This document shows positions 6,226 through 8,136 of a stretch of 8,136 bases of DNA, one piece after another. The stretch spans positions 1 to 8,136 of the forward strand of contig JACCYP010000303.1 of assembly GCA_013696425.1 (NCBI GenBank), in the 5' to 3' direction. The stretch's first letter is position 1. Each line of letters starts with the position of its first letter. The position numbers and the translations under genes were made by a program. Source of the DNA: Thermoleophilaceae bacterium. GTDB lineage: Bacteria > Actinomycetota > Thermoleophilia > Solirubrobacterales > Thermoleophilaceae. A model generated the notes under the pieces. The model was not told the DNA's origin, searched no databases, and saw only the letters and a program-made list of their open reading frames with translations.

Positions 6226-7396
6226 CCGGGCTGGTCGCGCGCTCGAGCTCCTCGACACGGTCCATCGGCAGTGGGCCGTGGCCGAGGCCGTCGGAGACCT
6301 CGAGCAGCAGCTGCTCGTAGGCGGTGGCGACGGCGTCCCAGGAGTAGAGCTCGGCGCGCTCGATCGCCAGCGAGCGGTGGCGCTCCACCAGCTCGGGATC
6401 CCCGAGCAGGCGCTCGAGCTGCCGCGCGAGGTCGGGCACGCCCTCGGCGCCCGAGAAGTAGACGCCGGCCTCGCCGACGGTCTCGCGGTTGGGCTCGTAG
6501 TCGTTCACCAGCACGCACGCCCCGGCGGCGAGCGCCTCGAGCAGCACCGGGTGGGTGCCGCCGACCTCGGTGGGCGTGCAGAAGAGGTAGGAGTTGCGCT
6601 GAAGCTCCCAGTAGCCGCGGCCGAACACGTAGCCGGGGAACACCACGCGCGGATCGGCCGAGCGGCGCACCTGCTGGATGTAGTCCGAGGCGTACGGGGC
6701 GCCGCCCACCACCACGAGCTTCCTGCCGCCCGTCACGGAGTTCGGCAGCTGCGCCCACGCCTCCACGAGCAGGTGCGGGTTGTTCTCGGGCTCGAGGCGC
6801 CCGACGAAGAGCACGTACTCGCGCGGGTCGAGGCCGAGGCGGTCGAGGGTCACGGTGCCCGTCTCCGGCGGCGCCTCGGCGCCGTAGGGCACCACCCCGA
6901 TCTGGCGGCCGTAGCGGCGCTCAAAGATCTGTGCGACGGCGTAGGAGTCGGTGATCGCGCGCGTGGCGAGCCGCGGCGAGAGCCGCTCTGCCAGCCGCAG
7001 ATAGGCCTTGGCGAAGCGGTTCCACTTGCGCCGGCTCGAGTCGAGCCCGTCCACGTTGATGAGAGTCGGGATGCCGGCCGCGCGGGTGATGAGGCACAGC
7101 GGCGAGTTGCCTGCGATGAAGTAGAGCGCCACGTCGGGCTGCACCTTGAAGGCGGCGTGGAAGCTCGAGAGCAGGGTGTGGACAAAGGTGTCGAGGTACT
7201 TGTTGCGGATCGTCGGCAGGTGGACGAGCGTCGCGCCCTTCCACGTGGCGAGGTTCGAGTCGACCACGTGCGGGCGGCAGTAGACGGTCACCTCGTGACC
7301 CATGCCGGTGAGCCGGCTCGTGATCTGCTCGACGGCGGTCTCGAAGCCGGAGTAGGACGCCGGGATCCCACGCGTGCCGAGCACGGCGACCCTCAT
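6164..7396 (-). CDS. DUF1972-type glycosyltransferase (GT4/GT1-like)
   Basis: A 410-residue GT-B glycosyltransferase. The N-domain begins MRVAVLGTRGIPASYSGFET followed by GHEVTVYCRP, the signature of the DUF1972 domain found in rhamnosyltransferase-like surface glycan enzymes. INVDGLDSSRRKWNRFAK (113-130) is also typical. The C-domain contains EYVLFVGRLEPENNPH (193-208) and PTEVGGTHPVLLEALAAG (275-292). In the usual E-x7-E motif the second Glu is present (Glu287) but the first position is Gly279; a G-T-H-P form is, from memory, normal for this family. Residues from about 385 are a low-complexity Ala/Ser/Pro tail that lies antisense to the hydrolase's basic tail and is probably not part of the fold. 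The start ATG at 7396 overlaps the methyltransferase stop as ATGA, so the two are an operon. Substrates are unknown. Confidence 0.93.
   Translation of the reverse strand: MRVAVLGTRGIPASYSGFETAVEQITSRLTGMGHEVTVYCRPHVVDSNLATWKGATLVHLPTIRNKYLDTFVHTLLSSFHAAFKVQPDVALYFIAGNSPLCLITRAAGIPTLINVDGLDSSRRKWNRFAKAYLRLAERLSPRLATRAITDSYAVAQIFERRYGRQIGVVPYGAEAPPETGTVTLDRLGLDPREYVLFVGRLEPENNPHLLVEAWAQLPNSVTGGRKLVVVGGAPYASDYIQQVRRSADPRVVFPGYVFGRGYWELQRNSYLFCTPTEVGGTHPVLLEALAAGACVLVNDYEPNRETVGEAGVYFSGAEGVPDLARQLERLLGDPELVERHRSLAIERAELYSWDAVATAYEQLLLEVSDGLGHGPLPMDRVEELERATSPAIAAPAPSSASTASSSVPPA
7393..7396 (-). other. ATGA stop/start overlap, methyltransferase to glycosyltransferase
   Basis: On the minus strand the methyltransferase TGA (7395-7393) overlaps the glycosyltransferase ATG (7396-7394). 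This indicates one transcript and probable translational coupling of the two enzymes. Confidence 0.88.
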
Positions 7397-7962
7397 CGGG
7401 TGGCCGTCACGAGCAGGGAGCCGCGCCTGGAATCTGCGGCCTCGACGTCGAAGCCCATCTCCTCGAGGCAGGCCCGCAGGCTCGGCATGGAGAAGAAGCG
7501 CACCACGGGCGACATGGGGTCAATAAACCAGCCACGGAGGAAAAGCTTCAGTGCTCCAGCGCGATTGTTGGCCGGGGCGCTCACCGCGAGCCGCCCGCCG
7601 GGCTCGAGCACGCGCCTGGCCTCGGAGAGCAGGAGCTGCACGTCGCGGACGTGCTGGAGCACCTCGGTCATCACCACCAGGTCGAAGCCGCCGTCCTCGA
7701 GCACGAGCCGCCCGTCGACGGGGACCGGGACCAGGCGAGCGTCCGGGAGCCTCGTGCGCGCGCGGTCGAGGGCGGTCCACGAGGGGTCGGCCCCCACCAC
7801 CTCCTCGGCCGGGATGTGGAGAGTGAGCCAGCCGTCGCCGCAGCCGAGGTCGAGGGCCCGGCGCGCCCGCGGAAGGCCGCTCAGCCACTGCTGCAGGTGC
7901 GGCGGCGGCTCGCCGCGGTCCTCGGGCAGCGACTGCCAGATCTCCTCTTCGTAGACGGACAT
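7393..7962 (-). CDS. Class I SAM-dependent methyltransferase
   Basis: A 189-residue Rossmann-fold methyltransferase, expected to use S-adenosylmethionine in the cytoplasm. Motif I is ALDLGCGDGW (36-45), the acidic residue of motif II is Asp59 in VVGADPS, motif IV is FDLVVMTEVLQH (93-104), and the post-motif is RRVLEPGGRLAVSAP (116-130). The C-terminal FFSMPSLRACLEEMGF matches the usual last helix/strand of this superfamily (Methyltransf_11-like). The ATG at 7962 is chosen because MSVYEEEIWQSLP leads directly into the fold; the frame remains open to 8121, but that part lies antisense to the start of another gene and reads as low-complexity. A weak TCAGGG precedes the start. Being coupled to a glycosyltransferase, it may O-methylate a sugar or modify a lipid-linked intermediate; the substrate cannot be read from the sequence. 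Confidence 0.9.
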   Translation of the reverse strand: MSVYEEEIWQSLPEDRGEPPPHLQQWLSGLPRARRALDLGCGDGWLTLHIPAEEVVGADPSWTALDRARTRLPDARLVPVPVDGRLVLEDGGFDLVVMTEVLQHVRDVQLLLSEARRVLEPGGRLAVSAPANNRAGALKLFLRGWFIDPMSPVVRFFSMPSLRACLEEMGFDVEAADSRRGSLLVTATR

Positions 7963-7984
7963 GCCCTGACATGATCGCGGCTTC
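7963..7984. promoter_or_regulatory. 22-bp divergent intergenic spacer
   Basis: This is the entire space between two divergent start codons. It is too short for two conventional promoters with leaders. CATGAT at 7970-7975 matches 4 of 6 bases of a -10 hexamer on the plus strand, and its overlapping complement GATCAT does so on the minus strand; no good -35 is seen on either side. Any promoters must extend into the coding regions or produce very short or leaderless mRNAs. Confidence 0.25.
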
Positions 7985-8136
7985 ATGAGTGAGAGGGTCC
8001 TCGCGGTCGCGCAGTCGGCTGAGCTCGGCGGCGCCGAGCACGCTCTGCTGCGGGTGGCGCGGCGGCTGCCGGAGCACGGCTTCGCGGTCGAGCTGGCGGT
8101 CCCGGGCGACGGCCCGCTCACCGAGGCGGTGCCGCC
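7985..8136 (+). CDS. GT4-type glycosyltransferase N-terminus, 3' end cut by window edge
   Basis: The first 50 codons of a gene running off the right edge, starting at ATG 7985. The protein begins MSERVLAVAQSAELGGAEHA and continues with LLRVARRLPEHGFAVELAVPGDGPLTEAVP. The ELGGAE loop after the first beta strand, then an amphipathic helix and a second strand with V-x-L-A-V-P-G-D-G-P-L, is the standard N-terminal start of GT4 glycosyltransferases, where the Gly-Gly loop contacts the acceptor or donor phosphate. No strong Shine-Dalgarno sequence is visible. An earlier ATG at 7971 is in another frame and stops after five codons. The catalytic C-domain is outside the window, so activity cannot be judged. 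Confidence 0.8.
   Translation, partial: MSERVLAVAQSAELGGAEHALLRVARRLPEHGFAVELAVPGDGPLTEAVP

Noticed and set aside
4335..6320. Long plus-strand frame (661 codons) in another phase across the hydrolase gene
   Set aside because: The translation is Arg/Pro/Ala-rich without motifs, while the overlapping frame encodes a signal peptide and both catalytic motifs of a glycosidase.
6278..7954. Long plus-strand frame (558 codons) opposite the DUF1972 glycosyltransferase and methyltransferase
   Set aside because: It is antisense to two genes with clear family motifs and shows none of its own.
7963..8121. N-terminal extension of the methyltransferase to an upstream start at 8121
   Set aside because: The added residues are low-complexity and lie antisense to the start of a recognisable GT4 gene. 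The Met at 7962 leads directly into the methyltransferase fold.
1..8136. CRISPR arrays, tRNA/rRNA genes, insertion sequences, toxin-antitoxin or phage genes
   Set aside because: No regularly spaced repeats, tRNA-like cloverleaf, terminal inverted repeats or transposase-like protein was seen on either strand.

Overview
The window is GC-rich (about 70% by hand count of sampled lines) and almost entirely coding. Codons end overwhelmingly in G or C, GTG starts and ATGA stop/start overlaps occur, and the content is that of a cell-surface polysaccharide locus. A small secreted protein with a Cys-Ala-Asp-Asn-Gly / Asp-Glu-Tyr-x-Asp-Cys pattern resembles, from memory, a lineage-typical hypothetical family of Thermoleophilia (Solirubrobacterales-type Actinomycetota). 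A high-GC actinobacterial relative of that group is the best guess, but the sequence alone does not prove it.

Layout. Five genes read rightward from the left edge to 6225: a GT4 glycosyltransferase cut by the left edge (to 833); a second, short GT4 glycosyltransferase starting directly after its stop (834-1832); a small secreted, membrane-anchored Gly/Ser-rich protein (1915-2523); a polytopic O-antigen ligase/polymerase-like protein with a TPR-like tail, whose start overlaps the preceding gene (2480-4528); and a secreted TIM-barrel glycoside hydrolase joined by an ATGA overlap (4525-6225). Two genes read leftward: a class I SAM methyltransferase (7962-7393) and a DUF1972-type glycosyltransferase (7396-6164), also joined by ATGA. 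The glycosyltransferase converges on the hydrolase gene, and their 3' ends overlap by 62 bp. At the right edge another GT4-type gene starts rightward (7985 onward) only 22 bp from the methyltransferase start.

How it may work together (inference): glycosyltransferases and the methyltransferase would build and decorate a lipid-linked glycan on the cytoplasmic side. The Wzy/WaaL-like protein would polymerise or transfer it outside the membrane. The exported hydrolase would trim or release the polymer, as the GH39 enzyme PslG is tied to the Psl locus in Pseudomonas. The small anchored protein, translated just ahead of the ligase, could be an accessory or surface acceptor.

The points most worth a second look are an abrupt codon-usage change inside the second glycosyltransferase, the small protein overlapping the ligase gene, the antisense-overlapping tails of the convergent pair, and the very short divergent gap at 7963-7984. 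No RNA gene, insertion sequence, CRISPR array or attachment site was seen, and no stretch longer than 82 bp lacks a gene.
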